Assembly (NCBI GenBank): GCA_945861065.1
Contig: CAMASI010000038.1
Span: 1 to 38,586, forward strand
DNA: 38,586 nt
Source of the DNA: Klebsiella pneumoniae
GTDB taxonomy: Bacteria > Myxococcota_A > UBA796 > GCA-2862545
Reading direction: 5' to 3'
Shown: piece after piece, positions 1-7,905 of the stretch
Position numbering within the stretch: position 1 is the stretch's first letter
Layout: the number at the start of each line of letters is the position of its first letter
Notes under the pieces: generated by a model
Seen by the model: the letters and a program-made list of their open reading frames with translations, nothing else
Database searches by the model: none
What the model was told of the DNA's origin: nothing
Program-made: the position numbers and the translations under genes

Positions 1-145
1 AGGTGAGGCCGCCGCCGGACGAGGAACGGGGTGCAACCCGAGGGAAGGCGTGCTTGACGCACGCCGACCGAGGGTGGGGTCCCCGTGACGAAGTCCCGCG
101 GATGGCATCGCCTCCCGCAGCAGGTGCGCAATCTCCGACAGGCTG
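1..145. other. Left edge, no gene recognised; two short hairpins
   Basis: I see no coding region here. There is a perfect 7-bp inverted repeat, GGCGTGC at 47-53 and GCACGCC at 59-65, with a 5-nt loop, and a short GGGG/CCCC palindrome around 76-84. They could be the tail of a structured RNA or a terminator for a gene beyond the edge. I could not match them to a known RNA family. Confidence 0.3.
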
Positions 146-346
146 CTAGCTTCGATCCCGTGATGCCATCAGGTATCCCAGGCCGATGAACAAGAACCCG
201 ATGGGCAGCGGGTACGCCGTCACGAACGAAGGCAGGAACGGCGGCAACTCCATCCCCTCGCCCGCAGACTGCGCGAGCATATTCGATGCCGCGACAAGAA
301 TGAGTGCGATGCCGCCCAGAGCCAAACCTGCGCCGAGGAATTTCAT
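146..346 (-). CDS. Small two-helix membrane protein, unknown function
   Basis: A 66-residue protein starting at the ATG that gives MKFLGAGL; an in-frame start 24 nt upstream would add an Arg-rich stretch and is less likely. Two hydrophobic segments are visible, one right after the start (LGAGLALGGIALILVAA) and one near the end (PLPIGFLFIGLGYLMA), joined by a loop rich in Gly, Glu and Pro. It is transcribed away from the DUF4349 lipoprotein gene, with about 50 bp between the two starts. No family was recognised. The two clean membrane helices and the divergent arrangement are the only support, so the gene could still be spurious. Confidence 0.5.
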   Translation of the reverse strand: MKFLGAGLALGGIALILVAASNMLAQSAGEGMELPPFLPSFVTAYPLPIGFLFIGLGYLMASRDRS

Positions 347-396
347 GGAACGGCGTATCCCAACGCGCACGCACGCTGCGGCAGATATCTGCGCGC

Positions 397-1515
397 ATGT
401 TCATCCTTTTCTACGCCGCTTGTGCTCACAAATCGGCCTCCTATCCGGCAGCAATGGAATCCATGGAAGGCGCGGGCCGCGGCGCCGGGATGAGGGCCAT
501 GAGCAGCGTCGCCGATGAAGCGGAGTCCGACGGGAACGCCCCGCCGCCACCACCACCCGCCCCACCAGGCGAAGCGGCCGCGTCTGAAGTGGCGGCGGCG
601 CCGGCCCGAAAGGTGTTCTATGAGGGGCTTGTCCACCTCAAATCTGCCCACCCGGAAGAGACGCTTGACGCCGCGCGCGCCCTGGCGCTTGGCATGGGCG
701 GCCGCGTAGAACGACTGGCGGGTGATGTGGTTGTCTTACGTGTGCCCGTCGAGCGTTTCGACGAGGCCGTGGCCGCCGTCCGGGCCTTCGGCGACGTCGT
801 ACACGCCTCGATCACGGCCCAGGACGTCACGGAGGCCTACACGGACACGGACCTGCGGCTGCGAACGCTGCGCGTCACCCAAGAACGGCTTGCCGCCTTG
901 CTGGCGAAATCCAGAGATGAATCTGAAAAGCTGAGCCTGATCGCTGAACTTCAGCGCGTTCAGGAACAAATCGATGCGATGGACGCCAAACTGCGCACAC
1001 TCGCCTCCTTGTCGTCGTTGTCTCGTTTGACGGTTCAGGTGTCGCCCCGCGACGCGGTCAGCACAGACCAAGGTCTCGAACTCGCCGGTTTCGAATGGAT
1101 CGCGGCGCTGGACCCGTTCGACCGGTCCGTGCCGGAAGGCCCGCGGGTGAATCTGCCTGCGCCTGACGGGCTGGTCGTTTTGAGCAAGAACGGACCTTGG
1201 CGTGCGGAGGGGCCGGACGGCGTGGTGATGTGGACGCAGGAGCGCGACAACGAACCTGCAGGCGACGGCGCATACTGGGTTTCCGCGGTGGTGGAGCGGT
1301 TGGGCCCTTCTTTTGCCTCTGCGACCCCCCGCGAGATCGGTGCTTGGTCCTGTGTGCTGTTCGTGCACGAGGCGGAAGCGCCCTACACATGGCAGGTTTG
1401 TGTGTTGCCGAGGGGCAGGAAACTCGACGTTTCCGAGACATGGTTTCCGGACCCGACCTCTTGGGAGCGCCATGGAAGCGCGGTCGCAGCCGCGCTGACA
1501 GGGGGTGAGTCGTGA
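397..1515 (+). CDS. DUF4349-type exported lipoprotein
   Basis: The start at 397 gives MFILFYAAC, a very short lipoprotein signal with the lipidated Cys at residue 9; a GTG 93 nt upstream would overlap the divergent gene. A Pro/Ala/Glu-rich linker follows. Then comes the DUF4349 pattern: a strand region with VVVLRVPVERFDEAVAAV, the segment DVTEAYTDTDLRLRTLR, and a long coiled coil (ERLAALLAKSRDESEKL to MDAKLRTL) closing with SRLTVQV. The last 150 residues form a separate part that looks like a beta-rich extracytoplasmic domain. DUF4349 has no proven enzymatic role; members are secreted or membrane-bound. The stop overlaps the GTG start of a paralogue by 4 nt, so the two are probably translated together. 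No clear Shine-Dalgarno precedes 397, so the exact start is uncertain. Confidence 0.8.
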   Translation: MFILFYAACAHKSASYPAAMESMEGAGRGAGMRAMSSVADEAESDGNAPPPPPPAPPGEAAASEVAAAPARKVFYEGLVHLKSAHPEETLDAARALALGMGGRVERLAGDVVVLRVPVERFDEAVAAVRAFGDVVHASITAQDVTEAYTDTDLRLRTLRVTQERLAALLAKSRDESEKLSLIAELQRVQEQIDAMDAKLRTLASLSSLSRLTVQVSPRDAVSTDQGLELAGFEWIAALDPFDRSVPEGPRVNLPAPDGLVVLSKNGPWRAEGPDGVVMWTQERDNEPAGDGAYWVSAVVERLGPSFASATPREIGAWSCVLFVHEAEAPYTWQVCVLPRGRKLDVSETWFPDPTSWERHGSAVAAALTGGES

Positions 1516-2480
1516 TCGCCTTGCTGTTTGTGAGCGCATTTGCCGAGGAGCAGGTGGATGCGCACTTGGTGTTGCGCGTCGATCGTCCCCTGGTCGTCGT
1601 GGACGCCGTTGTTGCGGAGGCCGCGAGGCGCGGTGGTTGGTTCAGCCAACGCACGGATACGGAGGTAACGGTCCGAATTCCCGTCGCGCAGGCCGAGGAG
1701 GCTGTGGCCGTGCTGTGCAAACTCGGTCGGGTGGCGGACCGTGGGCTGCAACGCGTCGACCTGACGGAACGTGTCGCCGATGTGGCTGCGAGGCTGCAGT
1801 CTCGCGAAGTGGCATTGGCCCGGTATGAAGCGGTGCTTGCCGAGGCTGGGCCCAGGTCGGTCGTCGCGGTTCATCGACAGATCCTCGGTGTGATTGAAGA
1901 AATGGAACGCTGGAAGGGGCAGCTGCGGGTGCTTCGAGACCGGTCAGAATTCGCAACCCTGCGCGTAATGACGCAATTCGAAGACCGGCGCCCCCCGGTG
2001 CGCGACGGCACGAGCAGCTTCGTTTGGGTGGATTCGCTCGATCTGTCGGGTCTGCTGTCGGATTTCCAGTCGGGTTGGGCGACTTGGCAGTCCGGCGTAG
2101 ACGTTCCGGTTCCCGACGGGTTTTCCGCGTGGCGGCGACCGGGGCGCTTCCGTGCGGCGAGTCCTGACGGCGTCGTGATGCGCGTTCGGGCCTTTCGTCG
2201 GCAACCCGAAGCGGACCTCGCGTTCTGGACGGAGACGCTGCAAAACCACCTGGTGGCGTCGGGCTATACCCTGCTTTCTCAGGGGACTGTGGAAGTCGGT
2301 GGCGTCAGTGGCGTTCGCGTCGACGCTGAAGCGCCGTGCGGAACCGGCGATTGCGCGTGGCATCTGGTGGCTGTGCCGAAAGGCCGCACCATCGTCGTGT
2401 TCGAGGTCGGCGGCACGATCGACGGCGTAGCAGCGCGTCTACCGGCCGTGGATCAGGCGATTACGGCTTGCCGTTGGTGA
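1512..2480 (+). CDS. Second DUF4349-like exported protein, tandem paralogue
   Basis: The GTG start sits in a GTGA overlap with the upstream stop. The N-terminus MIALLFVSAFA is a very short signal peptide with a type I site before EEQ. Residues about 15-160 repeat the DUF4349 layout of the neighbour: VRIPVAQAEEAVAVL, then VDLTERVADVAARLQSRE, then a coiled coil ending in SEFATLRVMTQF. The C-terminal half is again a beta-rich domain (FSAWRRPGRFRAASPDGVVM resembles the neighbour's WRAEGPDGVVM). The pair probably arose by tandem duplication and may form a heteromeric envelope complex; that is inference. The 3' end overlaps the convergent gene at 2461 by 20 nt. Confidence 0.75.
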   Translation: MIALLFVSAFAEEQVDAHLVLRVDRPLVVVDAVVAEAARRGGWFSQRTDTEVTVRIPVAQAEEAVAVLCKLGRVADRGLQRVDLTERVADVAARLQSREVALARYEAVLAEAGPRSVVAVHRQILGVIEEMERWKGQLRVLRDRSEFATLRVMTQFEDRRPPVRDGTSSFVWVDSLDLSGLLSDFQSGWATWQSGVDVPVPDGFSAWRRPGRFRAASPDGVVMRVRAFRRQPEADLAFWTETLQNHLVASGYTLLSQGTVEVGGVSGVRVDAEAPCGTGDCAWHLVAVPKGRTIVVFEVGGTIDGVAARLPAVDQAITACRW

Positions 2481-3330
2481 GGTCGAGCAGGACCTTGTGC
2501 CAGGCGCGGGCGTCCAAAGACCAGGAACTGTGTTCGGGCGTGGGTGGCTGAGACAGACCGGCCACCATGGGCAGGCCGTGGGCGCGATGCCAACGACCCA
2601 ACCGTTCCAGCGCGGTGCGCGGGCCGACATCCACGTCCAAGCGACCGATCAGGTCGCGGTTCCGTGCTGCCAACCAAGCGCACACGGCCGTGCACGTTTT
2701 CTCGTCCAGCCCTTCCAAACGGCGATCCAGGTCGCTGCAAGCCCACTGGATTCGACTTGCTTCAATGGACAACTCGTCGGCTTCGGGTTCGTCGCCGAGA
2801 GGCGGAAGCAGGCCTACCAACTCGCCCAGACGGGCGCCCGCATGAACTTCGGCAAGGCGCTCGCCTGCGTCTTCTACAAAGAATGCGACAGGAATGGGTT
2901 GGTCCAGCTCGATACCGTCGGTGTCATCGAGCTCCGGCAGGTGTTCCGAGTCGGGGACGTCGTCCACGCCGGATTCGATCTCGTGGGGCGAAAACAAACG
3001 GCGCCCACGGTGTGCGGCGACTTCGTCGGTGTACCAACTGTCGTCGACTTCTTCGAGGGTGCGGGCCTCCACCTCGTCGGTGAAACCCGCGTCCCGCGCA
3101 CTGGTGGTGTCGGTCCGGTGTTCGGTCGAATCATCATCGACCTCGCGGGTGCGTGCGTCGCGGTCCAGCGTCAAGGTGTGACGGCCAAGGTCGCGGAGGA
3201 TGTCGGCCAGCGCTGCGTCGATGGCCTCGGTTCCTTCCCCACGCGCGACGATGTCACTTCGCATGCGTTCGGCCTCCTCGGCCTGTTGCACGAGCTCCCG
3301 CAGGCGAGGGTTGAGGAGTATCGGCGTCAT
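2461..3330 (-). CDS. Unknown acidic cytoplasmic protein coupled to Nudix gene
   Basis: A 289-residue protein with no signal peptide and no family I recognise. I chose the ATG at 3330 because it forms an ATGA overlap with the stop of the upstream Nudix gene; the ATG at 3339 is also possible. Residues 1-60 look like an antiparallel helical pair (LRELVQQAEEAERMRSDIV, AIDAALADILRDLGRHTL). The middle (about 60-150) is very acidic and low-complexity. The C-terminal 130 residues are helical, with ASRIQWACSDLDRRLEGL, CTAVCAWLAARN and RTALERLGRWHRAHGLP. The opposite strand has a longer open frame, but it lacks protein-like character. The coupling suggests a role near nucleotide-sugar or ADP-ribose metabolism, which is only inferred. 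Confidence 0.65.
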   Translation of the reverse strand: MTPILLNPRLRELVQQAEEAERMRSDIVARGEGTEAIDAALADILRDLGRHTLTLDRDARTREVDDDSTEHRTDTTSARDAGFTDEVEARTLEEVDDSWYTDEVAAHRGRRLFSPHEIESGVDDVPDSEHLPELDDTDGIELDQPIPVAFFVEDAGERLAEVHAGARLGELVGLLPPLGDEPEADELSIEASRIQWACSDLDRRLEGLDEKTCTAVCAWLAARNRDLIGRLDVDVGPRTALERLGRWHRAHGLPMVAGLSQPPTPEHSSWSLDARAWHKVLLDLTNGKP

Positions 3331-3824
3331 ACAGGCCATCTAATGAGGGCGCGGTGCAAGGCGAGCGCGACGAGCGCGTGGCCAATCGTACCGTCGGAAA
3401 GCCACTTGAGGATTTGCGTCGGGGGCACGGCCTCGACGGTGATTTGTTCGTCCGGGTCGGGGTGTGCCGTTCCAAGGACGACCCCCGTCGCCAAGAAGAG
3501 GTGGCACTGATTGTCTTGAATCGCGGGGTTGGGCCACACGGCTCCGAGGCTGACAAGCGACGTCGCTAACCCTCCGGTCTCTTCCGACAGCTCGCGAATT
3601 GCGGCGCTCTCGGGGCTCTCGCGTGCGTCGACCATACCGCCGGGAATCTCGACAGTTTCCGCGCGGATCCCATGTCGGTGCTGGCGAACGACGACCACGG
3701 AGCCGTCCACCGTGATGGGCACCACATTGACCCAATCGGGTAGCCGGAGGCGAACGAACTCGCGTCCATCGACGTCGTCGACCTCAAGGGCGAGCACACG
3801 GTGGGTATAGATGCGTCGGGTCAT
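3327..3824 (-). CDS. Nudix hydrolase, ADP-ribose pyrophosphatase-like
   Basis: A 165-residue protein with a perfect Nudix box at residues 63-85: G63, E69, R77-E78, E81-E82 and G84, matching GX5EX7REUXEEXGU. The preceding EIPGG and the strand VVVVRQHRHG fit the ADP-ribose/NDP-sugar pyrophosphatase branch, which hydrolyses the pyrophosphate bond of nucleoside diphosphate derivatives using Mg2+ held by the box glutamates. The length is typical. It is the first gene of a two-gene minus-strand unit and reads into an unknown protein through a 4-nt overlap. It diverges from the DUF5522 gene, with about 35 bp between starts. The exact substrate cannot be told from the sequence. Confidence 0.9.
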   Translation of the reverse strand: MTRRIYTHRVLALEVDDVDGREFVRLRLPDWVNVVPITVDGSVVVVRQHRHGIRAETVEIPGGMVDARESPESAAIRELSEETGGLATSLVSLGAVWPNPAIQDNQCHLFLATGVVLGTAHPDPDEQITVEAVPPTQILKWLSDGTIGHALVALALHRALIRWPV

Positions 3825-3858
3825 GGGCCTGCTTACCGCGGTCTTTGGGGGTCGCTGT

Positions 3859-4056
3859 ATGCCATCGGACTACGATCGCGCGCACGCTGCGGCGACCACG
3901 GAGGGCAAACCTTTGTACCGAGATGCGAAAACGGGCCTGTGGGTCATGACGGGCACGGCGTTGTTGGCACGCGGAACCTGTTGCGGTTCTGGCTGCCGGC
4001 ACTGCCCGTACCCGCCCGAGGTGCAGCGGGCTGCCGGCCGTCCGGGTGTCGAATGA
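3859..4056 (+). CDS. DUF5522 family small Cys-rich protein
   Basis: A 65-residue protein carrying the family signature CCGSGCRHCPYPP near the C-terminus; the four Cys and one His suggest metal binding, though no function is established for DUF5522. Two starts further upstream (3811, 3823) are in frame, but they would overlap the divergent Nudix start, and 3859 has GGGGG about 7 nt upstream. The segment FRDAKTGLW-like YRDAKTGLWVMT before the Cys motif is also typical. The stop overlaps the ATG of the rRNA methyltransferase by 4 nt, so the two are coupled. DUF5522 genes are often annotated near RNA-modification genes, but I cannot verify that here. Confidence 0.75.
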   Translation: MPSDYDRAHAAATTEGKPLYRDAKTGLWVMTGTALLARGTCCGSGCRHCPYPPEVQRAAGRPGVE

Positions 4057-5414
4057 AACGATTCGGACCGTTCGAAGTCGAGGTGGAGAGTCTCGGCCGA
4101 GGCGGTGTTGGGCAATGTCGGGACGATGCCGACAAGCTGTGGTCGGTGCGGGCGGCCCCTCCCGGCGCGCGTTTGCGCGTGATTCCGATGGGACGGGGAA
4201 ACGCCCGTCGGGTTCAATTGCTTCGCGCACCACCGGAGGCCGCATTGCCCCCGTGCCCGGCCTTTGGGTCGTGTGGGGGCTGTGCGCTACAGGAACTCCC
4301 GCTGGAAGTTCAGGCGGCCCACCGCGTGGCGCTTCATGTTCCGGCGGTGGGTGCGTCTCCCGACGTGGTTATTCACCCCGTTCGTGGTGCCGGGATTGCC
4401 TACGGCTACCGCAACCGGGTGGAATGGTCTTTTGGTGCGAAACGGTGGTTGACGGATGACGAGGTGGTTTCGGGGACGGCAGGCCATGGCCGTTGGGTCG
4501 GATTTCACGCGCCGGGGCGCTTTGATCGCGTTGTAGACGTTGATGATTGCCCCGTGGCACACCCTGACTTGGTGATTGTTCTCCGGGCGGTCCGCCGCGT
4601 GCTCGCAGAAAGCCAGTTGCCGGCTTGGGATGCGAGGGACCATGTCGGTTTCTGGCGGCATTTGGGGGCACGTCGCTCGTGGGCGACGGGGGAGGTGCTG
4701 GTTTCGGTGCACACCGCGACACATCCGGAGGGGGAGGCCGAGATCGAGCGGCTCTTCGCTGGCTTGCCACCGGTGGCGGGGCTCACGTGGCACGTGTTCG
4801 ATGGGGTTGCCGACGCGGCATTAGGGCCCGTGGTCCGCGTTTTCGGCAAGGATCACATCGACGAAGTCTTGGGTGGCATTCGCTTTCAATTGGGGCCCCG
4901 GACCTTTTTTCAGAACACGACGCCAGGCGCGGAGGTGCTGCTGTCGGTCGTGCGCGAAGCGCTGGGTCCGGCCCGAGGACGTCTCGTCGACCTGTACTGT
5001 GGTGCCGGCGCGCTGGGACTTCCGCTCATGGCGGGTCATGCGTCGTTGCTCGGGGTGGACGAGGTCGCCGGCAGCATTGACGACGCCCGACGGACGGCAG
5101 AGTCCGCGGGTCTCGTCGGCGCACGATTTGTGGCAGGCAAGGTAGAAGACGTCGTAGCGGCCGGTGATCTCGATGGCGCCGCAGTCGTCGTGGACCCGCC
5201 CAGGGTCGGTTTACATCCACGTGCCGCGGCGTCGATCGCTACCTGCCAGGCCAGCGTGATCGTCTACGTCGCCTGTCATGCGGCCTCCCTGGGCCGGGAC
5301 CGCGCCGTATTCGAGGGCGCTGGATGGCGGCTCACGGACCTGTGGCCGGTCGATCTCTTCCCACAGACCACCCATCTGGAGGTGGTCGGGCGCTTCGTGC
5401 GGGGCGTGGCATGA
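4053..5414 (+). CDS. 23S rRNA (uracil-5-)-methyltransferase, RlmD/TrmA family
   Basis: A 453-residue SAM-dependent RNA m5U methyltransferase. The N-terminal region is the beta-barrel TRAM-like part. Iron-sulfur cysteines are in CPAFGSCGGC plus a later Cys in DDCPVAH, as expected for 4Fe-4S members such as RlmD. The SAM site is LYCGAGALGLPL. The catalytic region has DPPRVGL, the nucleophile Cys in YVACHAASLGRD (RlmD has YVSC), and the general-base Glu in THLEVVGRF. The start ATG at 4053 overlaps the DUF5522 stop (ATGA); a longer open frame upstream is the shadow of DUF5522. Whether it modifies the RlmD position (U1939) or the RlmC position is not decidable from the sequence alone. Its own stop overlaps the next start. 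Confidence 0.88.
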   Translation: MKRFGPFEVEVESLGRGGVGQCRDDADKLWSVRAAPPGARLRVIPMGRGNARRVQLLRAPPEAALPPCPAFGSCGGCALQELPLEVQAAHRVALHVPAVGASPDVVIHPVRGAGIAYGYRNRVEWSFGAKRWLTDDEVVSGTAGHGRWVGFHAPGRFDRVVDVDDCPVAHPDLVIVLRAVRRVLAESQLPAWDARDHVGFWRHLGARRSWATGEVLVSVHTATHPEGEAEIERLFAGLPPVAGLTWHVFDGVADAALGPVVRVFGKDHIDEVLGGIRFQLGPRTFFQNTTPGAEVLLSVVREALGPARGRLVDLYCGAGALGLPLMAGHASLLGVDEVAGSIDDARRTAESAGLVGARFVAGKVEDVVAAGDLDGAAVVVDPPRVGLHPRAAASIATCQASVIVYVACHAASLGRDRAVFEGAGWRLTDLWPVDLFPQTTHLEVVGRFVRGVA

Positions 5415-5941
5415 CCCGGGTCTTGGTGAGCGGGTTTGGGCCGTTTGGCGAGGTGGGCCTCAACCCCAGCGCTGGCCTGGCGCTGGCGATGCATGGGCAA
5501 GTCGTTGGCGACGTGGTGTGTATCGGTACGGTCTTGCCCGTGTCCTACGAGCGTGCAGGTGCGCTGCTCTTACAGCGGGCCGCCGCAATCGGGGCCGGCG
5601 CTGTGTTGGCGCTTGGGGTCGCCACCCATCGGTCGGAGGTGACCGTGGAGCGGGTGGCACGCCGCCGCGGAGGCACGCTGCCCGATTGCGACGGACGCGG
5701 TTGGGCGCCGGGGCCGGGGCCCGAGGAGGTTTTGATGCCCTGCGATGTGGCGGGGCTGTGTGTGGCGCTTGGGGCGACGCCCTCAGAGGACGCCGGTGCC
5801 TACGTGTGCAACGCGACGGCCTGGGCGTTGGCGACGGGCTTTGTCGGGCCGAGCGCGTTCGTGCACGTGCCTTCCGACGGAACAGAACTCGAACGGGTCC
5901 GTCTGGCGGTCCTCGCGCTGGTTCAGGGCGCAGGAAAGTAA
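5411..5941 (+). CDS. pcp: Pyroglutamyl-peptidase I (peptidase C15)
   Basis: This cysteine peptidase removes N-terminal pyroglutamate from peptides in the cytoplasm. The family N-terminus VLVSGFGPFG...NPS is clear. The catalytic triad can be assigned as Glu80 (in THRSEVTVERVAR), Cys133 (in AGAYVCNATAW) and His152 (in FVHVP). At 176 residues it is shorter than the usual 200-215, mainly in the middle and at the C-terminus. The start at 5411 is fixed by an ATGA overlap with the methyltransferase stop; the open frame extends further upstream only as a shadow. Its 3' end overlaps the convergent lipoprotein gene by 19 nt. It is the last gene of the DUF5522 - RlmD - Pcp unit. Confidence 0.9.
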   Translation: MTRVLVSGFGPFGEVGLNPSAGLALAMHGQVVGDVVCIGTVLPVSYERAGALLLQRAAAIGAGAVLALGVATHRSEVTVERVARRRGGTLPDCDGRGWAPGPGPEEVLMPCDVAGLCVALGATPSEDAGAYVCNATAWALATGFVGPSAFVHVPSDGTELERVRLAVLALVQGAGK

Positions 5942-6312
5942 GAGTCCGTGCAGTCGTAGACTTCGTCGCAGGCTTCGGGTGGCAGCGGCAACGGCGTGTC
6001 TGGGAAACGTTCGTCGCAGGTCCAGGTGCCGTTCACGCAGGCATAGGCCTTCTCGGCGTCGTAGCCACAACCGGGCAGGTTTGCGGCCAGGGAGGCGTTC
6101 GCGTCGCAGGGGTCCGAGGTGATGCAGACGTCCCACGTGTCACAGTACACAACTGGGTACTCCGCCACGAAGTCTTCGATGTCCATCTCCCCCTGAGGGC
6201 CGGTCGTTCCGGTGGTCGTGTCCGTGTCGCCTTGGCTTCCGATCGGGGGCACGACAACGTCGGTCTCAGCGCCCCCTCCGAAGATACATGCGACAAAGCC
6301 TAGAACCCACAT
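5923..6312 (-). CDS. Small Cys-rich lipoprotein, unknown function
   Basis: A 129-residue protein starting MWVLGFVAC, a minimal lipoprotein signal with Cys at residue 9. A GTG 33 nt upstream would add a short extension and cannot be excluded. A GGGGTG stretch about 7 nt upstream of 6312 can serve as ribosome binding site. After a Thr/Gly/Asp linker (DTDTTTGTTG) comes a compact domain with many cysteines (YCDTWDVCITSDPCDAN, GCGYDAEKAYACVNGTWTCDE, ACDEVYDCTD), probably disulfide-bonded outside the cytoplasm. It resembles the short Cys-rich outer-membrane lipoproteins common in myxobacteria, with no known function. It is convergent with pcp, and its start faces the cyclase gene. Confidence 0.65.
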   Translation of the reverse strand: MWVLGFVACIFGGGAETDVVVPPIGSQGDTDTTTGTTGPQGEMDIEDFVAEYPVVYCDTWDVCITSDPCDANASLAANLPGCGYDAEKAYACVNGTWTCDERFPDTPLPLPPEACDEVYDCTDSYFPAP

Positions 6313-6360
6313 CGTGCACCCCGTCTCGCCCCCTTGGGCACGCACGCGCTAACACCCTGC

Positions 6361-7788
6361 ATGGCGTCTGAGGCAACCGCAGATCGCGTGGAATGGGCCC
6401 TGCTCGTCGTCGCTGGGTTGGGTGTGCTCCTGTATGGGGCGGACCTGCTCGACTTGGCGCGCGGCCCCGCAGTCGAAGCCGTGGCAAGGGGGATCGACGT
6501 GGTGTTCGCGGTGGACCTCGCGGTGCGCGTGTCGCGCCGCGAAGGCCGCTATCTTCAAGGTCCGTGGTTCCTCATCGACGTGCTGTCGGCGTTGCCGGCG
6601 TTGGCTCAGGTCGCGGGCTTACCCGGCTTAGAGTTGCTGCGCCTGGCCCGTGTTCTTCGCGCGCTGCGGTCGCTTCGGGTGCTCCGCGGACTTCGGCAGG
6701 TTCGGGTGTTGGATTGGGCGGCACAATCGGTGGCAGACGAAGGTCGGCAGGCCTCTCTCGCCATCGGGGCAGCAGTGTTGGCAGCGGCGGTGTCGCTGGT
6801 GGCTGCCGTGACGTGGGTGCGCCGCGCCGCGCGTGATTCGCTGCACGATCCAGCGGACGTGGCCGAAGCCGGGGTCCTGCTCGGCACGTTCGTGGGGTTG
6901 GGTCTGGTCGTCGTGGTGGCTCGGGTGCAGCTCGCTGGGTTTGCGGGTCGTCAGCTGCGTGCGTTGTTGGACGTCGCCTTGCCCCGTCAGGTTGCGGAGG
7001 CGTTCTTACGTCATCCCGACACGTACGATCGAACGATTCGCGGCCCGGGAACCGTGATTTTTTGCGACCTGAAGGGCTTTTCGGCGACGGTCGAGCGCTG
7101 TGGGCTTGAAGGCCTCAAGGAGCACCTCGAGCGTGTGCTGGACGTCATCGTAGACGTGCACGTCGAATATGATCTCATCGTGGACAAGTTCATCGGCGAC
7201 GCAGTGATGTCGTTTCGCGGGGGCGACCTTGTGACGGGGGACGCGCGTGACCATGCCACGCGCTGTGTGCGGGCTGCGTTGGCCACCTCCGAGGCTTTAC
7301 GCACGCTGGGCGACCCGTGGTTTCACGGGGTGAAGGTCGGGGGGGCCTCTGCGGAAGACCTTCTGATCGGCACCTTCGGTGCGTCCAAACGCTTGTCGTT
7401 CACCGTGTTGCATGACCGCGTCAATGTGGCGGCCCGCCTGGAGGCAGCGTGCGGCGTATTGGGCACGGACACGTTGTTTGACGACAAGACCGTGCAGATC
7501 GCTGGACCCCTGCCGGACGTCGTTTGGCGACGCGTCGGGCGGTTGGGTGTGCATGGCAAACAGCAGTGCGTAGCGGTGTTCGAAGCGCTCAACTCGTCTG
7601 CCGACGGCCCATGGCGGACGGACTTTGAGGCGGCCCTGGCCGCCTGGGACGGTGGCGGACGGGCAAACGTGGCCGAGCGGTTCTTGGCGGTGGACGGGTC
7701 CCGACCCGGTGGCGACCCGCTGGCGCGGTTCTATGCATCGCGCTGTTCGACCCAGGGGCCTGACGGCGTCTTGACACTCGGGAAGTAG
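6361..7788 (+). CDS. Voltage-sensor domain fused to class III nucleotide cyclase
   Basis: A 475-residue membrane protein. Residues 10-118 read as a voltage sensor: S1 (about 10-30), S2 with the charge-transfer pattern F49-x2-D52-x3-R56, S3 with PWFLIDVLSALP (D73), and S4 with Arg at 94, 97, 100, 103, 106, 109, 112 and 115, exactly every third residue. Two further helices follow (about 132-152 and 171-193), but the roughly 19-residue loop between them has no selectivity filter such as TVGYG. The cyclase domain follows: metal Asp236 (FCDLKGFS) and Asp280 (DKFIGD), Lys276 for adenine recognition, Ser346 in place of the usual Asp/Thr, Asn355 and Arg359 (RVNVAARLE). Lys plus Ser points to class IIIb adenylate cyclase. 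Inference: membrane voltage gates cAMP synthesis. ATG at 6361 is preferred over an upstream TTG at 6334. Confidence 0.88.
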   Translation: MASEATADRVEWALLVVAGLGVLLYGADLLDLARGPAVEAVARGIDVVFAVDLAVRVSRREGRYLQGPWFLIDVLSALPALAQVAGLPGLELLRLARVLRALRSLRVLRGLRQVRVLDWAAQSVADEGRQASLAIGAAVLAAAVSLVAAVTWVRRAARDSLHDPADVAEAGVLLGTFVGLGLVVVVARVQLAGFAGRQLRALLDVALPRQVAEAFLRHPDTYDRTIRGPGTVIFCDLKGFSATVERCGLEGLKEHLERVLDVIVDVHVEYDLIVDKFIGDAVMSFRGGDLVTGDARDHATRCVRAALATSEALRTLGDPWFHGVKVGGASAEDLLIGTFGASKRLSFTVLHDRVNVAARLEAACGVLGTDTLFDDKTVQIAGPLPDVVWRRVGRLGVHGKQQCVAVFEALNSSADGPWRTDFEAALAAWDGGGRANVAERFLAVDGSRPGGDPLARFYASRCSTQGPDGVLTLGK

Positions 7789-7814
7789 CGCGGGGATCGG
7801 GCGTCGGATTCTAC

Positions 7815-7843
7815 TTGCCCGAAACGATCTCACGCTCCATACT
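7815..7843 (+). promoter_or_regulatory. Candidate sigma-70 promoter for the beta-helix gene
   Basis: TTGCCC at 7815-7820 and CATACT at 7838-7843 are separated by 17 bp, each matching four of six consensus bases. They lie 63 bp before the ATG at 7906, in the only sizeable gap upstream of the gene. This is a pattern match only. Confidence 0.4.
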
Positions 7844-7905
7844 CTGCGCAAGTCGTCGTTTCAGGGGTGGACCGACGCGCAACTCCCTTCTCCCGCGAGG
7901 TTCTT

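Noticed and set aside
1..145. Possible RNase P or tmRNA fragment
   Set aside because: I looked for conserved RNase P and tmRNA stretches because of the hairpins but could match neither.
2497..3510. Plus-strand open frame of 337 codons
   Set aside because: It is antisense to the unknown acidic protein and the Nudix gene; the minus strand has the perfect Nudix box and an ATGA coupling, while this frame lacks any domain.
3801..4052. Extension of the rRNA methyltransferase upstream of 4053
   Set aside because: This is the shadow of DUF5522; the ATGA overlap and MKRFGPFEVEV start fit better.
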